DNA from: Defluviicoccus sp.
Lineage (GTDB): Bacteria; Pseudomonadota; Alphaproteobacteria; Rhodospirillales; Defluviicoccaceae
Assembly (NCBI GenBank): GCA_029624735.1
Contig: JARSSM010000024.1
Span: 1-64,000 of the forward strand
Direction of reading: 5' to 3'
Length of the DNA: 64,000 nucleotides
This document shows, one piece after another, positions 44,897-55,379 of the stretch. Each line of letters starts with the position of its first letter. Position 1 is the first letter of the stretch. Made by a program: the position numbers and the translations under genes. The notes below the pieces were generated by a model, which did no database searches, had not been told where the DNA came from, and saw only the letters and a program-made list of their open reading frames with translations.

Positions 44897-45454
44897 ATGC
44901 GGAAGGATAAGCTGCGATTGCCGGTGCTGGCGCTGTGCGCGCTGGGCCTCGCGGCTTGCGCCGGTTCGTCCGAGCGGGCGCCGGCCTGCCCGCGTGCCGC
45001 CGTCTTGAACGATGCCGCAACGATGACGCGGTTCGCTCCGGGCGGCGGTCGCGATCCGCTCGACATCGATTTCGATGTCGAGATCGCCGACCTCGCGAGC
45101 GGCTGTCAGTTCGACAAGAAGGGCAAGAGCTTCGACCACCTGGTGGTCGCGGTGGCGCCGGTGCTCGTCACCACCCGTGGCCCTGCCAATACATCGCGCA
45201 AGGTCGAATACGTTTATTTCGTCAGCCTCATCGGCCCGGACGGCGACATCGTCAGCAAGCAGTCGTTTCCGGTCACCGTTCCGTTCAGCGGCAATCAGCG
45301 CCAACTCACCCAGCGCGACGACGATCCGCCGGTGACGATCGACATCCCGTTGACGCGGCTTGAAGATGCGGTCAATTACGAGGTCCTCATCGGCCTGCAG
45401 CTGACCGAGGACGAGCTTCAGTATAACCGCCAGCGGACCGGCGCACGCAGATAG
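44897..45454 (+). CDS. conserved hypothetical lipoprotein
   Basis: A 185-residue protein with a lipoprotein signal (KLRLPVLALCALGLAACAGS; lipid on the Cys in LAAC). The mature part is rich in beta strands, for example VEYVYFVSLIGPDG and VSKQSFPVTVPFSG, and conserved in alphaproteobacteria as far as I recall. No enzyme motif is visible. ATG 44897 is chosen over a codon at 44879 because the signal sequence begins there. Confidence 0.8.
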   Translation: MRKDKLRLPVLALCALGLAACAGSSERAPACPRAAVLNDAATMTRFAPGGGRDPLDIDFDVEIADLASGCQFDKKGKSFDHLVVAVAPVLVTTRGPANTSRKVEYVYFVSLIGPDGDIVSKQSFPVTVPFSGNQRQLTQRDDDPPVTIDIPLTRLEDAVNYEVLIGLQLTEDELQYNRQRTGARR

Positions 45455-45468
45455 CCCCGTTGTGGTGA

Positions 45469-45496
45469 TTGACCGGCGGCAGATCCGCGATAAACT
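45469..45496 (+). promoter_or_regulatory. probable promoter of the gcv operon
   Basis: TTGACC (45469-45474) and TAAACT (45491-45496) are 16 bases apart, with five of six and four of six matches. Transcription would start near 45503 and leave a leader of about 105 bases before gcvT. I do not see the paired aptamers of a glycine riboswitch. Confidence 0.45.
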
Positions 45497-45607
45497 CGGC
45501 ACCCAAACACGTCGGAGCAACAAAGCCGGCCCGATCGATGGCGCCGTCAAGCGCGGCGATCGCGGTTCGTGCGTATACGGAGACGTTAGCCAGCCTTGTC
45601 GGAGCCG

Positions 45608-46705
45608 ATGACCGCGCCCTTGCGGCGCACACCGCTGCACGCGCTCCACGTCGAACTGGGGGCCCGGCTGGTGCCGTTTGCCGGTTACGAGATGCCTGTG
45701 CAGTACCAGGGCATCATCGCCGAGCATACCCATGCACGCACCAAGGCGGTCCTGTTCGATGTCTCGCACATGGGCCAGGCGAGTCTGCCGTTAGAGGCCG
45801 GCCCCGCTTTGGAGCGGCTGGTCGTTGCCGATCTCGCCGGGCTGCAGACCGGCAAGATCCGCTACTCGGTGCTGACCAATGCCGAGGGCGGGATCATCGA
45901 CGACCTGATGATTGTTCACGGCGGCCCCTGCTTGTGGTTGATTGTCAATGCGTCGCGCAAGGAAGTCGACTTCGCGCACATCGCCGACCACCTCCCCGCA
46001 AGCCAGGCGCTGGCGCCGCAGCCCGATCTCGCGCTTCTGGCGCTGCAGGGGCCGGCGGCAGCCGATGTGTTGAAGCGGTTCGCGCCGGCAGCGAAATTGA
46101 TGCTGTTCATGACCACCGAAACCCTGCGCATCGGTGACGTCAAGTGCGCGGTCTGCCGGTCGGGTTACACCGGTGAGGACGGCTTCGAGATTTCCGTTCC
46201 CGCCGATCAGGCGGAGGCGCTCGCACGGATGCTCCTGGATGAGCCGGAAGTGATGCCGGCTGGCCTCGGCGCGCGCGATACCTTGCGGCTTGAAGCCGGG
46301 CTATGCCTCTACGGGCACGAGATCGACGAAACGACAACACCAATCGAAGCCGGTCTCGCCTGGACGATCCAGCGACGCCGGCGCGAGGAAGGCGGCTTTC
46401 TCGGCGACGAGACGATCCTGCGGCAACTGGTCGAAGGGCCGGCGCGGCGGCGGGTCGGCATCCGCTTTGAGGGCCGTGCCGCCGCCCGCACCGACGCGCC
46501 TATCGTCGATTCTGCCGGCCGGACAATCGGGACCATTACCAGCGGCAGTTTTTCGCCGACGCTGCAAGCAGCGATCGCGATGGGCTATGTATCAACCGAA
46601 TCAAGTCGTCCGGGCACACCGGTCGCGGCCCTCGTGCGCGGCAAGCCGGTGCCGGGTGAAGTTGTTCCGTTGCCGTTTGTTCCGCACCGTTACGCCAAGT
46701 CGTGA
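45608..46705 (+). CDS. gcvT: glycine cleavage system T protein (aminomethyltransferase)
   Basis: A 365-residue tetrahydrofolate-dependent aminomethyltransferase. The start RRTPLHALHVELGARLVPFA and GYEMPVQY, then LFDVSHMGQ and GYTGEDGFEI are standard, and ARDTLRLEAGLCLYGHEID is near the folate site. It releases ammonia from the lipoyl-bound intermediate and makes methylene-THF. ATG 45608 has CGGAG close by. gcvH follows after 52 bases. Confidence 0.96.
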   Translation: MTAPLRRTPLHALHVELGARLVPFAGYEMPVQYQGIIAEHTHARTKAVLFDVSHMGQASLPLEAGPALERLVVADLAGLQTGKIRYSVLTNAEGGIIDDLMIVHGGPCLWLIVNASRKEVDFAHIADHLPASQALAPQPDLALLALQGPAAADVLKRFAPAAKLMLFMTTETLRIGDVKCAVCRSGYTGEDGFEISVPADQAEALARMLLDEPEVMPAGLGARDTLRLEAGLCLYGHEIDETTTPIEAGLAWTIQRRRREEGGFLGDETILRQLVEGPARRRVGIRFEGRAAARTDAPIVDSAGRTIGTITSGSFSPTLQAAIAMGYVSTESSRPGTPVAALVRGKPVPGEVVPLPFVPHRYAKS

Positions 46706-46757
46706 GTCTGCATCCAAGATCGTCCCAAACCCTTGACGTTTTGAAGGGGGTAGTCCG

Positions 46758-47132
46758 ATGAGCGTTCACTTCACGCGCGAGCACGAGTGGATTTCCGTCG
46801 ATGGCATCGTGGGCACCATCGGCATTACCGACTACGCGCAAAAGCAGTTGGGCGACGTCGTGTTTGTCGAACTGCCGGAGATCGGCGCCAGCGTTCGCCA
46901 GGGCGAGCAGGCCGGCGTCGTCGAGTCGGTCAAAGCCGCGAGCGAGGTCTACGCACCGGCGAGCGGCATCGTGACTGAGGTCAATGAAGGACTTGCGGAC
47001 AGTCCCGGCCTCGTCAACGAGGATGCCGGGGGGGCGGGCTGGTTCTTCAAGATCACGATCGCCGATCCGGCTGAACTCGCCGCCCTGCTCGACGGAAAAT
47101 CGTATCAGGACTATCTGGGCACCCTCGAATAA
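46758..47132 (+). CDS. gcvH: glycine cleavage system H protein
   Basis: A 124-residue lipoyl carrier. The lipoylated Lys is in [12 protein letters not shown], with the early HEWISVDG and the late [14 protein letters not shown]. It shuttles the aminomethyl group among the P, T and L proteins. GGGGG precedes ATG 46758. The stop overlaps the next start by one base (TAATG). Confidence 0.97.
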   Translation: MSVHFTREHEWISVDGIVGTIGITDYAQKQLGDVVFVELPEIGASVRQGEQAGVVESVKAASEVYAPASGIVTEVNEGLADSPGLVNEDAGGAGWFFKITIADPAELAALLDGKSYQDYLGTLE

Positions 47133-48478
47133 TGCGCTATCTGCCGCTGACCGAAGCCGACCGCCGCAGCATGCTGGCTGCGATCGGTGTCCGCAGTGTG
47201 GACGAGCTGTTCGTCGATGTTCCGGCCGCTGCCCGGCTCGATGGCCCGCTGGCACTTCCCGCCCATGCCGACGAGATGAGCGTCGAGCAGGCGTTTCGTC
47301 GTTTGGCGGCGAAAAACCTGAGCCCTGCGGCGGCGCCGTTCTTCCTCGGCGGCGGAATCTATCGCCATCATGTGCCGGCGAGCCTCGACCACCTGATCCA
47401 GCGCGGCGAGTTTCTTACCGCCTACACGCCTTACCAGCCGGAAGTGGCGCAGGGCACCCTCCAGGCGCTGTTCGAGTTCCAGACCCAGGTCGCGCTTCTG
47501 ACCGACATGGAGGTCGCTAACGCGTCGATGTACGACGGGGCGACCGCATGCGCCGAGGCGGTGATGATGGGGGCCCGTGTCACCCGCCGCAACCGGGTGA
47601 TCCTTTCGGGTGCGCTGCATCCGCACTACCGGGACGTCAGTCGCACCTACGGTCGTTTCCTTGGCCTCGATATCGTCTCGCTGCCGGCCGCCTGGACCGG
47701 CGTCGAGGACTTGGCTGGCCAGCTCGACAAGAGCACCGCTTGCGTCGTCGTCCAGACGCCCGACTTCTTCGGCCATCTGCACGACTTCACGGCGCTGGCA
47801 GATGCCTGCCACGCCGCAGGCGCGCTGCTGGTCGTCGTCTTCAGCGAAGCCGTCTCGCTTGGGCTGTTGAAGCCGCCTGGGGCGATGGGGGCGGACATCG
47901 TCGCCGGTGAAGGCCAGTCGTTCGGCAACGGCTTGTCCTTCGGCGGTCCCACCGTCGGCCTGTTCGCCGTCCGCGAGCGGCTGATACGGCAAATGCCGGG
48001 CCGGCTGGCGGGTCAAACGACCGACGTCGATGGTCGGCGCGGCTTCGTGCTCACGCTGTCTACGCGCGAACAGCACATCCGGCGCGAGAAAGCGACGAGC
48101 AACATCTGCACCAATTCCGGCCTGTGCGCGCTGGCGTTCACCATTCACCTGACGCTCCTCGGTGAGAAGGGTTTGACCGGCTTAGCCGAGCTCAACCACG
48201 CCTGGGCGGTTGCGACCGCCAACCGGCTCGCCGCCGTGGACGGCGCCGAGGTCGTCAACCGCAGCTACTTCAACGAGTTCACCGTTCGCTTGGCGAAGCC
48301 GGCGGCGGAAGTCGTTGACCGCATGGCCGGCCGCGGCGTGCTCGGCGGCATCCCCGTTTCCCGCCTGATCCCGGACGATCCTGCGCTGGCGCCGCTGATG
48401 CTGGTGGCGGCAACCGAGCTGACGAGTGACGGCGATATCGCCGCGCTGGCTGATGCTCTCGCGGAGGCACTGCGATGA
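47132..48478 (+). CDS. gcvPA: glycine dehydrogenase (decarboxylating) subunit 1
   Basis: A 448-residue alpha part of the split P protein. [40 protein letters not shown] and [20 protein letters not shown] are typical. It works with subunit 2 to decarboxylate glycine. The 1-base overlap with gcvH and 4-base overlap with gcvPB imply coupled translation. Confidence 0.97.
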   Translation: MRYLPLTEADRRSMLAAIGVRSVDELFVDVPAAARLDGPLALPAHADEMSVEQAFRRLAAKNLSPAAAPFFLGGGIYRHHVPASLDHLIQRGEFLTAYTPYQPEVAQGTLQALFEFQTQVALLTDMEVANASMYDGATACAEAVMMGARVTRRNRVILSGALHPHYRDVSRTYGRFLGLDIVSLPAAWTGVEDLAGQLDKSTACVVVQTPDFFGHLHDFTALADACHAAGALLVVVFSEAVSLGLLKPPGAMGADIVAGEGQSFGNGLSFGGPTVGLFAVRERLIRQMPGRLAGQTTDVDGRRGFVLTLSTREQHIRREKATSNICTNSGLCALAFTIHLTLLGEKGLTGLAELNHAWAVATANRLAAVDGAEVVNRSYFNEFTVRLAKPAAEVVDRMAGRGVLGGIPVSRLIPDDPALAPLMLVAATELTSDGDIAALADALAEALR

Positions 48479-50004
48479 CCGAGACGCGCCGGACCACGAG
48501 CGGCCACGAGGGCCTCGCCTTCGAGGAGCCGCTTTCCTTCGAGATCGGCTCGCCGGACAAGACCGCGGTCGACCTGCCACGGCTACCCGACGGGATGCGG
48601 CGACACGCGGATGAGACGCTGGGCGGCCTGCGCCGGCAGGGCCCGGTCGGCCTGACCGGCCTCTCCGAGCCGGAGGTCGTTCGCCACTATTTGCGCTTGA
48701 GCCAGAAGAACTTCTCCATCGACAGCGGCTTCTATCCGCTCGGCTCGTGCACGATGAAGCACAATCCGCGCCTGAACGAGAAGCTGGCGCGCATGCCAGG
48801 CCTGGGCGATCTGCACCCGCTGCAGCCGGTGGCCACGGTGCAAGGTGCCCTTGAACTGATGGACCTCGTCGCCCACTGGCTGAAGACGCTAACCGGCATG
48901 CCGGCAGTCGCCCTCTCGCCGGGTGCCGGCGCGCATGGCGAGCTGGTCGGCCTGATGACCATCCGCGGCGCCTTGGAGGCGCGGGGCGATGCCAGGCGGC
49001 GGATCTTGGTGCCGGAATCGGCGCATGGCACCAACCCGGCAACGGCAGTGGCGTGCGGCTACACGGTCGAGGCGATCCCCGCCAACGCGCGTGGCCGGGT
49101 CGATCTCAAGGCGCTCAAGGCGGCGCTCAGTGACGACGTGGCCGGCGTGATGGTGACCAACCCCAACACCTGCGGCCTGTTCGAGACGGACGTCATGGAG
49201 ATCGCCGCGGCGGTGCACGCTGTGGGCGCTTTCTTCTACTGCGACGGTGCCAACTTCAACTCCATCGTCGGCCGCGTGCGGCCGGGCGACCTCGGCATCG
49301 ATTGCATGCACATCAACCTGCACAAGACCTTTTCCACCCCGCACGGCGGCGGTGGACCAGGCAGTGGGCCGGTGGTGCTCTCAGCCGCGCTGGCCCCCTT
49401 CGCGCCGCTGCCCTGGGTCGTGCACGGTCCGGACGGGTTCATGCTGGCCGAACATGCCGACGACACCGGCGGCGATCCGGTCGGGCGCGTGAAAGGCTTC
49501 CACGGTCAATTCGGGATGTTCATCCGCGCGCTTGGCTACATGATGAGCATGGGCGCCGACGGCCTGCACCAAGCCTCGGCCGATGCGGTCTTAAACGCCA
49601 ACTACCTGCTGGCGCGGCTCAAGGACGTCATGACTGCATCCTTCGATGGTCCGTGCATGCACGAGGTCCTGTTCGATGACCGGTTCCTGAAGAACACCGG
49701 CGTATCGACGCTCGACTTCGCCAAGGCGCTGTTGGACGAAGGCTTTCACCCCATGACGGTGTACTTCCCGCTCGTCGTCCACGGCGCGATGCTGATCGAG
49801 CCGACCGAGTCCGAGAGCAAGGAGACGCTCGACTCCTTCATCGCGACGATGCGCGCACTGGCGGAGCGCGCCGGCAAGGGCGACGTCGACTTCTTCCACG
49901 AAGCACCGCGGCTCACGCCGCGGCGGCGCTTAGATGAGACTAAGGCTGCGCGCAGCCCGGTCTTGCGCTGGCGGCCCCCCGCCGTTGATCAGGCAGCCGA
50001 ATAA
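48475..50004 (+). CDS. gcvPB: glycine dehydrogenase (decarboxylating) subunit 2
   Basis: A 509-residue subunit that carries PLP on the Lys of [37 protein letters not shown] and [13 protein letters not shown] are further marks. Together with gcvPA, gcvT, gcvH and the L protein (not in the window) it turns glycine into carbon dioxide, ammonia and methylene-THF. It is the last gene of the operon. Confidence 0.97.
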   Translation: MTETRRTTSGHEGLAFEEPLSFEIGSPDKTAVDLPRLPDGMRRHADETLGGLRRQGPVGLTGLSEPEVVRHYLRLSQKNFSIDSGFYPLGSCTMKHNPRLNEKLARMPGLGDLHPLQPVATVQGALELMDLVAHWLKTLTGMPAVALSPGAGAHGELVGLMTIRGALEARGDARRRILVPESAHGTNPATAVACGYTVEAIPANARGRVDLKALKAALSDDVAGVMVTNPNTCGLFETDVMEIAAAVHAVGAFFYCDGANFNSIVGRVRPGDLGIDCMHINLHKTFSTPHGGGGPGSGPVVLSAALAPFAPLPWVVHGPDGFMLAEHADDTGGDPVGRVKGFHGQFGMFIRALGYMMSMGADGLHQASADAVLNANYLLARLKDVMTASFDGPCMHEVLFDDRFLKNTGVSTLDFAKALLDEGFHPMTVYFPLVVHGAMLIEPTESESKETLDSFIATMRALAERAGKGDVDFFHEAPRLTPRRRLDETKAARSPVLRWRPPAVDQAAE

Positions 50005-50069
50005 GTGGGCGTCAGGGCCGCCGCAAGGACAGATCCGTCCGCCAGCGGTGCACCCGTTCGTTTCCGCGC

Positions 50070-50510
50070 ATGACCGTCCACACCGATAGCCGCATCATCG
50101 CCGCACCGCTCGATGAGGTGTTCGCCCTGGTCGCCGATGTCGAACGATACCCGGACTTCCTGCCGCTGTGGCGGGAAGCGGAGATCGTGCGGCGCTGGGA
50201 TGGCGGCTACGAGACGCAGCAGGTGATCGGCCTCGGGCCCATTCGCGAACGCTTCAACACCCACACGGTTCTACTGCCGCCCAGCCGGATCGAGGTCACC
50301 TCGGACGACCGGTTGTTCCGCACCTTCTTCATTCGCTGGGACTTCGCCGTCGTGCCGCGTGGATGCCGCACTGGCATCGCCTTGCAGTGGGAAGTGGGAT
50401 CGCCGCGGCTGCAGCGGGCCATATCGTTTCTGCTGCCGGGCGTCGCCCGCAGCATGGTCGATGCCTTCGAGCGCCGGGCCGGCCGCGGCGGGCCGCTGCA
50501 GGTCGTGTAG
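50070..50510 (+). CDS. Coq10/RatA-family START protein
   Basis: A 146-residue polyketide-cyclase/START-like protein. It begins IIAAPLDEVFALVADVERYP with DFLPLWREAEI, the signature of Coq10 and RatA proteins that bind ubiquinone or similar lipids. The late FLLPGVARSMVDAFERRA is also standard. RatA's toxin role in E. coli is disputed; in alphaproteobacteria a ubiquinone-chaperone role is more likely. It ends 17 bases before a convergent gene. Confidence 0.88.
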   Translation: MTVHTDSRIIAAPLDEVFALVADVERYPDFLPLWREAEIVRRWDGGYETQQVIGLGPIRERFNTHTVLLPPSRIEVTSDDRLFRTFFIRWDFAVVPRGCRTGIALQWEVGSPRLQRAISFLLPGVARSMVDAFERRAGRGGPLQVV

Positions 50511-50526
50511 CGCGGCTACGTTCGGG

Positions 50527-52626
50527 CTAGCGGCCCTCCCGCCACCAGGCCGCCGCGAGCAAGGCCAAGCCTAAGCCCAGGACCGCGAGCGGCGGCAGGA
50601 GTGGCACCTCGGTGACGCCGCGGACGACTTCGGCCCCGGTGCGGCGCAGGCCAATCCAACCCTTGCCGTGCGTGTCGCGGCCGATCGCCGTGCGGCGAAC
50701 ATCCGGCAGGCCGTCAACAAGCCAGCCGAGCCAACCGCCGCTGGCCGCTGCCGTTGCCTGCAGGCGCTCCGCAGTCGCGCGCAGGTCGATCGTCTCGTCG
50801 GCATTGGTGCGGCCGGCAACGGCGATGGCCTCGTGGGTTCCGTCGCTGACGTGATAGAGGCCCGGCTCTTCAGCCACCAGGCTGCCGCGGGCGAGACCGT
50901 CCGCACTCTCCGCCAGCGCGAGCGGCAGCCGCCGTTCGTCGGGCAGGGTGACTTCGACCGTAGCCGCGGCGGTGGCTTCGAGGCTGTGGCGTTCGACGAC
51001 CAGGCGGCCGTCGCTGATGGCCGCACTCAAGCGCTCCTCCTCCAACGCCGGTTCGCGCATCAGCCAATGGACGAGCCTGCGGGTCAGTTCGGCATGCGGA
51101 CCGCCGCCCTCGAAGCCGCGCGCCCACAGCCAGATCTGATCGCTCAGCACCTGCGCAATCCGGCCCTCGCCGACCCGCCCGAGCACCAGCAGCGGCGCCG
51201 CGTCCGGTCCGGTCATCAGGGTAGCGCCGGCCGGTGCGTTAGCTTCGATCAGGCGGAACCAGCGTCCCCAGGCGGGTGCAGATGCCGCTGCCGTCCCGGC
51301 TCCCACTCCCGGCGCTGCAGTCGGGGCGAGGGGCTGCGTTACCGGGTGGCGGCGGCCCGCTTCGCTTATCTGCGGCGTGAACGGACGCTCGACGATCCGG
51401 CCGGTGGGGAGTCCCGGCAGGATGTCCTTGAGGCTGGTGTCGGCGAAGCCGTGCGCGTCGGCAAACTCCGGCCCGGCCGCAATCAGCATCGCGCCGCCGT
51501 TGCGGACGTATTCTGCCATCGTGTCGAAGTAGGCGGCTGGCAGGAGGTCGCGCTGCCCGAAGCGGTCAAAGACGATCAGATCAAAGTCCTTGAGCCTGTC
51601 CTCAAACAGTTCCTGGACCGGGAAAGCGATCAGCGCCAGCTCCTTCAGCGGCGTGCCCTCATCCTTCTCGGCCGACCGCAGGATGGTGAAGTGGACGAGA
51701 TCGACCGCCGGGTCCGACTTGAGCAGGTTGCGCCAGGCACGCGCGCCCGGATGCGGCTGGCCGGACACCAGCAGCACCTTGAGCCGCTCGCGCACGGCGT
51801 TGACAACAATGGCCGCCCGGTTGTTGCGCAGGGAGACCTCGTCTTCAGCCGCTGCGGCGCTCAGTTCAACCGCAACCGGCCCGGCGTGGTCGAGCGTGAT
51901 TGGCAGCACCTGGCTTTGGCCTGGCATGACGCTGACGGATCCGGCCGGTACGCCGTCGCTGCGCACGCTTACCGTAACCGGCGCAGCCGCCACCGCTGGC
52001 GACCGCGGTCCCAGATCGTCGACGCGAAAGGCAACTTCGACCGTGCGGCTGACCAGCCCATAGGCCGGTGCGTGTTCGATGACCAATCTGCGGTCGCGCT
52101 CGCCGGGCGCTCCGGTCAGCAGCACATGGACAGGTGCCTGCAGCCAGCGCGGCAGATCCGCCCCCGGCGCATCATGGACCTGGCCGTCGGTCAGCAGCAC
52201 GAGGCCGGCCAAGCGGCGCGCGTCGTCCTGGAGCCCCTCCTTCTCAAGTGCTGCGAACAGCCGCGTCGCAGCCTCGGCCGGGGCGCCGCCGACGGTGATG
52301 ACGCGGGTTTCGAGATCTGGCAGCGCGGCCAACTTGTCCCGCAGCCGCGCGAGGGCTTCCGCCGTCGCGGCAGTCCGGTTGCCGACGCTCTGGCTGGGCG
52401 TTGCATCGACCACCACCACGGCGAGATCGGGCTGAGCCTCGCGCTTCTCGCGGATCAGGTGCGGCTCGAGAAGGGCCGCGAGGAGAAGGGCTAGCGCCAG
52501 CGCCCGCAGCAGCGCGCCACGCGAGCGCCGCAGGAGGGCGAATCCGGCAAGCAGCGCCGCGCTCGCCGCCAGTGCCGCGATCACTGGCCAAGCGACGAGC
52601 GGCGCCAGCGTGATCGCCTCGCTCAC
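50527..52626 (-). CDS. large membrane-anchored protein of the MoxR/DUF4159 operon
   Basis: A 699-residue protein with two N-terminal helices (about 5-50, LLRRSRGALLRALALALLLA between), a von-Willebrand-like or glutamine-amidotransferase-like extracytoplasmic part, and a C-terminal helix just before WWREGR. DLAVVVVDATPSQSV and LLTDGQVHD resemble a VWA start but without a full MIDAS set. The part FDLIVFDRFGQRDLLPAAYF resembles the amidotransferase-like fold of BatA relatives. GTG 52626 overlaps the upstream stop by 4 bases. It is probably part of a MoxR-driven envelope complex. Confidence 0.75.
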   Translation of the reverse strand: MSEAITLAPLVAWPVIAALAASAALLAGFALLRRSRGALLRALALALLLAALLEPHLIREKREAQPDLAVVVVDATPSQSVGNRTAATAEALARLRDKLAALPDLETRVITVGGAPAEAATRLFAALEKEGLQDDARRLAGLVLLTDGQVHDAPGADLPRWLQAPVHVLLTGAPGERDRRLVIEHAPAYGLVSRTVEVAFRVDDLGPRSPAVAAAPVTVSVRSDGVPAGSVSVMPGQSQVLPITLDHAGPVAVELSAAAAEDEVSLRNNRAAIVVNAVRERLKVLLVSGQPHPGARAWRNLLKSDPAVDLVHFTILRSAEKDEGTPLKELALIAFPVQELFEDRLKDFDLIVFDRFGQRDLLPAAYFDTMAEYVRNGGAMLIAAGPEFADAHGFADTSLKDILPGLPTGRIVERPFTPQISEAGRRHPVTQPLAPTAAPGVGAGTAAASAPAWGRWFRLIEANAPAGATLMTGPDAAPLLVLGRVGEGRIAQVLSDQIWLWARGFEGGGPHAELTRRLVHWLMREPALEEERLSAAISDGRLVVERHSLEATAAATVEVTLPDERRLPLALAESADGLARGSLVAEEPGLYHVSDGTHEAIAVAGRTNADETIDLRATAERLQATAAASGGWLGWLVDGLPDVRRTAIGRDTHGKGWIGLRRTGAEVVRGVTEVPLLPPLAVLGLGLALLAAAWWREGR

Positions 52627-55379
52627 CGTCCCAAGCGCTCCAGGATTGCCGGCAGATGAATCTGGTCCGCCTTGTAACTGCCGGTCAGCACGTACATGAC
52701 GAGATTGATGCCGAACCGATAGGCCAGCTCGCGCTGGCGCTCGCCGCCGGGGACAACGGGAAGGATCGGCTTCAGCGTCGTCTCGTCGATCGCCCAAGCG
52801 CCGGCCCAGCCGTTGCTGCCGGCAACCACCCGGCTGACGCCGTCGTTGACACGCTCGTCCACGGGCTCGACCCAGACCGTCTCGCCGGTCCAGCGGCCGG
52901 GCAGATCGTGCAGCAAATAGTATGCGCGGTGCAGGAGGTGGTCGTCGGCTGCCGGCTCCAGCGGCGGCAGATCAAGGATCTGGGCCAGCCGGCGCAGCTC
53001 GCCCTGCGGCACGCCGGGGCCGACATCAAAGACGATCGTGCCGCCGGTCTCGAGGTAGGCCTTGAGGCGCTGCCGCCCCGGTGCCCCTAAGGCACTGCGT
53101 CCTGCTTCGAGCGGCCAGTAGAGGAACGGGTAGAAGGCGAGCTCATCGGTTTCCGGATTGACGCCCTCCGGGGCCGCGAGTGCTGCGGCCGTGCGCAGGT
53201 TGACGACGCGGGTCAGCCCGATCAGGCCGTCGCGGCTGACCTGATCGGTGCGTGCATCGCCGGTGCGAACGAACGCCAACCGGGTTTCCAGCGCCGCCGG
53301 CGGTACCTCCACTGCGGCGGCGACCCCCGGCAGCACCGCCAGCGCGAGCGCAGCCGTGGCGGCAATCCGCAGCATCCCCAGCAGCCGCAGGCTGACGGCA
53401 AGATCGACGATCGCGAGGCTTGCGGCCGCCAGCAGCAGCCACGGCCGCAGCGCCAGCACCGGCGACGCCGCGTAGGTGGTACGGCTGACCGCCACGGGCA
53501 GGTCGCCGAGCGGCTGCGGATCGCCCAAGTTCGGCGCAAGATTGAACGCCAATCGCCGGCCGCCGCTGCCCCATACGCCCGGCGGATGGCTGGGGCCGGG
53601 GGCGAGGTGTTCGAAGGCGTCTGCCGCCATAACCTCGGCGGATGCAGGCGGCGGACCCAGCCGGCCGAAACCGTCGAGCGTGGCGATGGGGATCAGCGGC
53701 GCCACCAGTTCTCCCGGCCCGGTGCCGCGGCCGAGCTGCACGATCCGCTCCAGCATGGCGACGAACAATCCTGAAAGCGGCAGGTTGGTCCACTCCGCAT
53801 TCGCCGTACTGTGGACCAGGATCGTTCGTCCCTGGCCCAGCGCGCGGGCGGTAATGAACGGCGTGCCATCCGTCAGCCGGGCCCAGGCGGCACCCTCGCC
53901 AGAGTACCCGACAGCGCCGCCGCCGTCGCTCCCCGGCTCGGCCAAGACCTGGCGGCGGATCACGACATCGTCCGGCACGGAAAGGCCGTAGAACGGACTC
54001 TCGGCCTCGAACGGCGCCAGCCGTCCGGCCCGGTCCCACGCCAGCGCACCGCCAATCGCACGCTCGCCGGCGCGCACCGGCACCGGCAGCAGTGCGTCCT
54101 TGCCGCCGGCGTGCGCGAGCGCCGGTCCCGCGAACCGCAGGAGGTGGCCGCCAGCCTCGACCCAGGCCCGCACGGTGGCCTCGGCCGCCGCATCGAGGGT
54201 GCCGGCGTCGACCAGGATCATGAGCGTCAATTCGCGCTGCAACAGCGCTTCGATCGTCCCGCGCCGAACCTCGGCCACCGGCTCAAGCGCGCGCTCGAGA
54301 AAGTAGGCGCCAGCGAGCAATGGTTGATCCGCATCCGCCGGCGCGACGATGCCGACCGGCGGCCGTTGCCAGCGCTGATCGGCGAGCAGGACGGCGCCGG
54401 CGTGCCCTTCGCCAGCCACCTCGATCCGGTTGAGCCGGGCCCGCCATTCGGCGGCAAGCTGCGGCCTCTCGCTGACGGTCCGTGCATCCGCCGGAAATGC
54501 GAGATCGACGCTTGCGAGCAGGCGGCCCTCGTCGTCGACAAGCCGCACGCGCGCTGCGGCCGGCCCCAGAGGCTGCGGCCGGCTCACCGTCAAGGTGTCC
54601 GGTCTGCCGTCGCGCGCCGGAACCCGGCGGAGTGTGAACGGCAGGCTGCCCGGATCAGGCAGGTAGACCGTGACCGGCCCCAGCCGTTGCAGCTCGGCCA
54701 GGAACGCCCGGTCGGCGCTCGCGGTGTCCGCCCGCTCTTGGCCCGGCTCCATTGGCGTATTGGCTGCCAAGCCATCGGCGAGCCAGATGACCGCGAGACC
54801 GGCCGCCTGGGCTTGGCGCAGCGCTTCTCCTCCCGCAGCCTTCAGCGCAGCGAGCGCGCCCACGCGGTCGACCGCCCACGGTTTGGGCTCCAGGCTTTCG
54901 GTGAGCGCGCGCAGTCGGCCGGCAGGAACAAAGATCGGTGCCGCAGCCGGTTCGGCCGTACCAGCGCGCGGCGCCGTCGGCAGCAGGAGCGCCGGCTGGC
55001 CGCTGCGCTCTGCCTCGTCGCTCAGCCGGGCCAGGGCAGCACGAACCAGGGGCCAGTTCTTGGCCGAAGCCCAGCCATCGTCGACGACGATGAGGAGGGG
55101 ACCCTCCAGGTGCCTGTCCTTGCCTTCGCTCAGCAAAGGTTCGGCCGCGGCCAGGATCAACGCGCCAGCGAGCGAGAGGCGGAGCACGATCAGCCACCAA
55201 GGCGTGCGCACCGCGACCCGGTCCCGATCGACGAGGCCGGCGAGGATCTGGAGCGGCGGGAAGACGATCCGGCGCGGCTTCGGCGGCGTCGCGCGCAGGA
55301 GGTACCACAGCACCGGCAGGGCTCCGAGAGCGACCAGCGCTCCCGGGACCGCGAACGACAACGCTCCCAGCGTCAACAC
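52623..55379 (-). CDS. BatA/DUF4159-domain membrane protein
   Basis: A 918-residue protein. The N-terminal BatA-like part has two helices (ALVALGALPVLWYLLRATPP and LRLSLAGALILAAAEPLL). A central VWA-like region begins LLIVVDDGWASAKNW. After another pair of helices near residue 640-690 comes the C-terminal DUF4159 domain (RTGDARTDQVSRDGLIGLTR, then ELAFYPFLYWPLE). GTG 55379 overlaps the DUF58 stop by 7 bases. The domain order is the usual one in alphaproteobacterial MoxR-DUF58 operons; the role is unknown. Confidence 0.85.
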   Translation of the reverse strand: MLTLGALSFAVPGALVALGALPVLWYLLRATPPKPRRIVFPPLQILAGLVDRDRVAVRTPWWLIVLRLSLAGALILAAAEPLLSEGKDRHLEGPLLIVVDDGWASAKNWPLVRAALARLSDEAERSGQPALLLPTAPRAGTAEPAAAPIFVPAGRLRALTESLEPKPWAVDRVGALAALKAAGGEALRQAQAAGLAVIWLADGLAANTPMEPGQERADTASADRAFLAELQRLGPVTVYLPDPGSLPFTLRRVPARDGRPDTLTVSRPQPLGPAAARVRLVDDEGRLLASVDLAFPADARTVSERPQLAAEWRARLNRIEVAGEGHAGAVLLADQRWQRPPVGIVAPADADQPLLAGAYFLERALEPVAEVRRGTIEALLQRELTLMILVDAGTLDAAAEATVRAWVEAGGHLLRFAGPALAHAGGKDALLPVPVRAGERAIGGALAWDRAGRLAPFEAESPFYGLSVPDDVVIRRQVLAEPGSDGGGAVGYSGEGAAWARLTDGTPFITARALGQGRTILVHSTANAEWTNLPLSGLFVAMLERIVQLGRGTGPGELVAPLIPIATLDGFGRLGPPPASAEVMAADAFEHLAPGPSHPPGVWGSGGRRLAFNLAPNLGDPQPLGDLPVAVSRTTYAASPVLALRPWLLLAAASLAIVDLAVSLRLLGMLRIAATAALALAVLPGVAAAVEVPPAALETRLAFVRTGDARTDQVSRDGLIGLTRVVNLRTAAALAAPEGVNPETDELAFYPFLYWPLEAGRSALGAPGRQRLKAYLETGGTIVFDVGPGVPQGELRRLAQILDLPPLEPAADDHLLHRAYYLLHDLPGRWTGETVWVEPVDERVNDGVSRVVAGSNGWAGAWAIDETTLKPILPVVPGGERQRELAYRFGINLVMYVLTGSYKADQIHLPAILERLGR

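Noticed and set aside
45455..45607. Glycine riboswitch ahead of gcvT
   Set aside because: The leader of about 105 bases is too short for tandem aptamers and lacks the conserved G-rich core; only a promoter could be supported.
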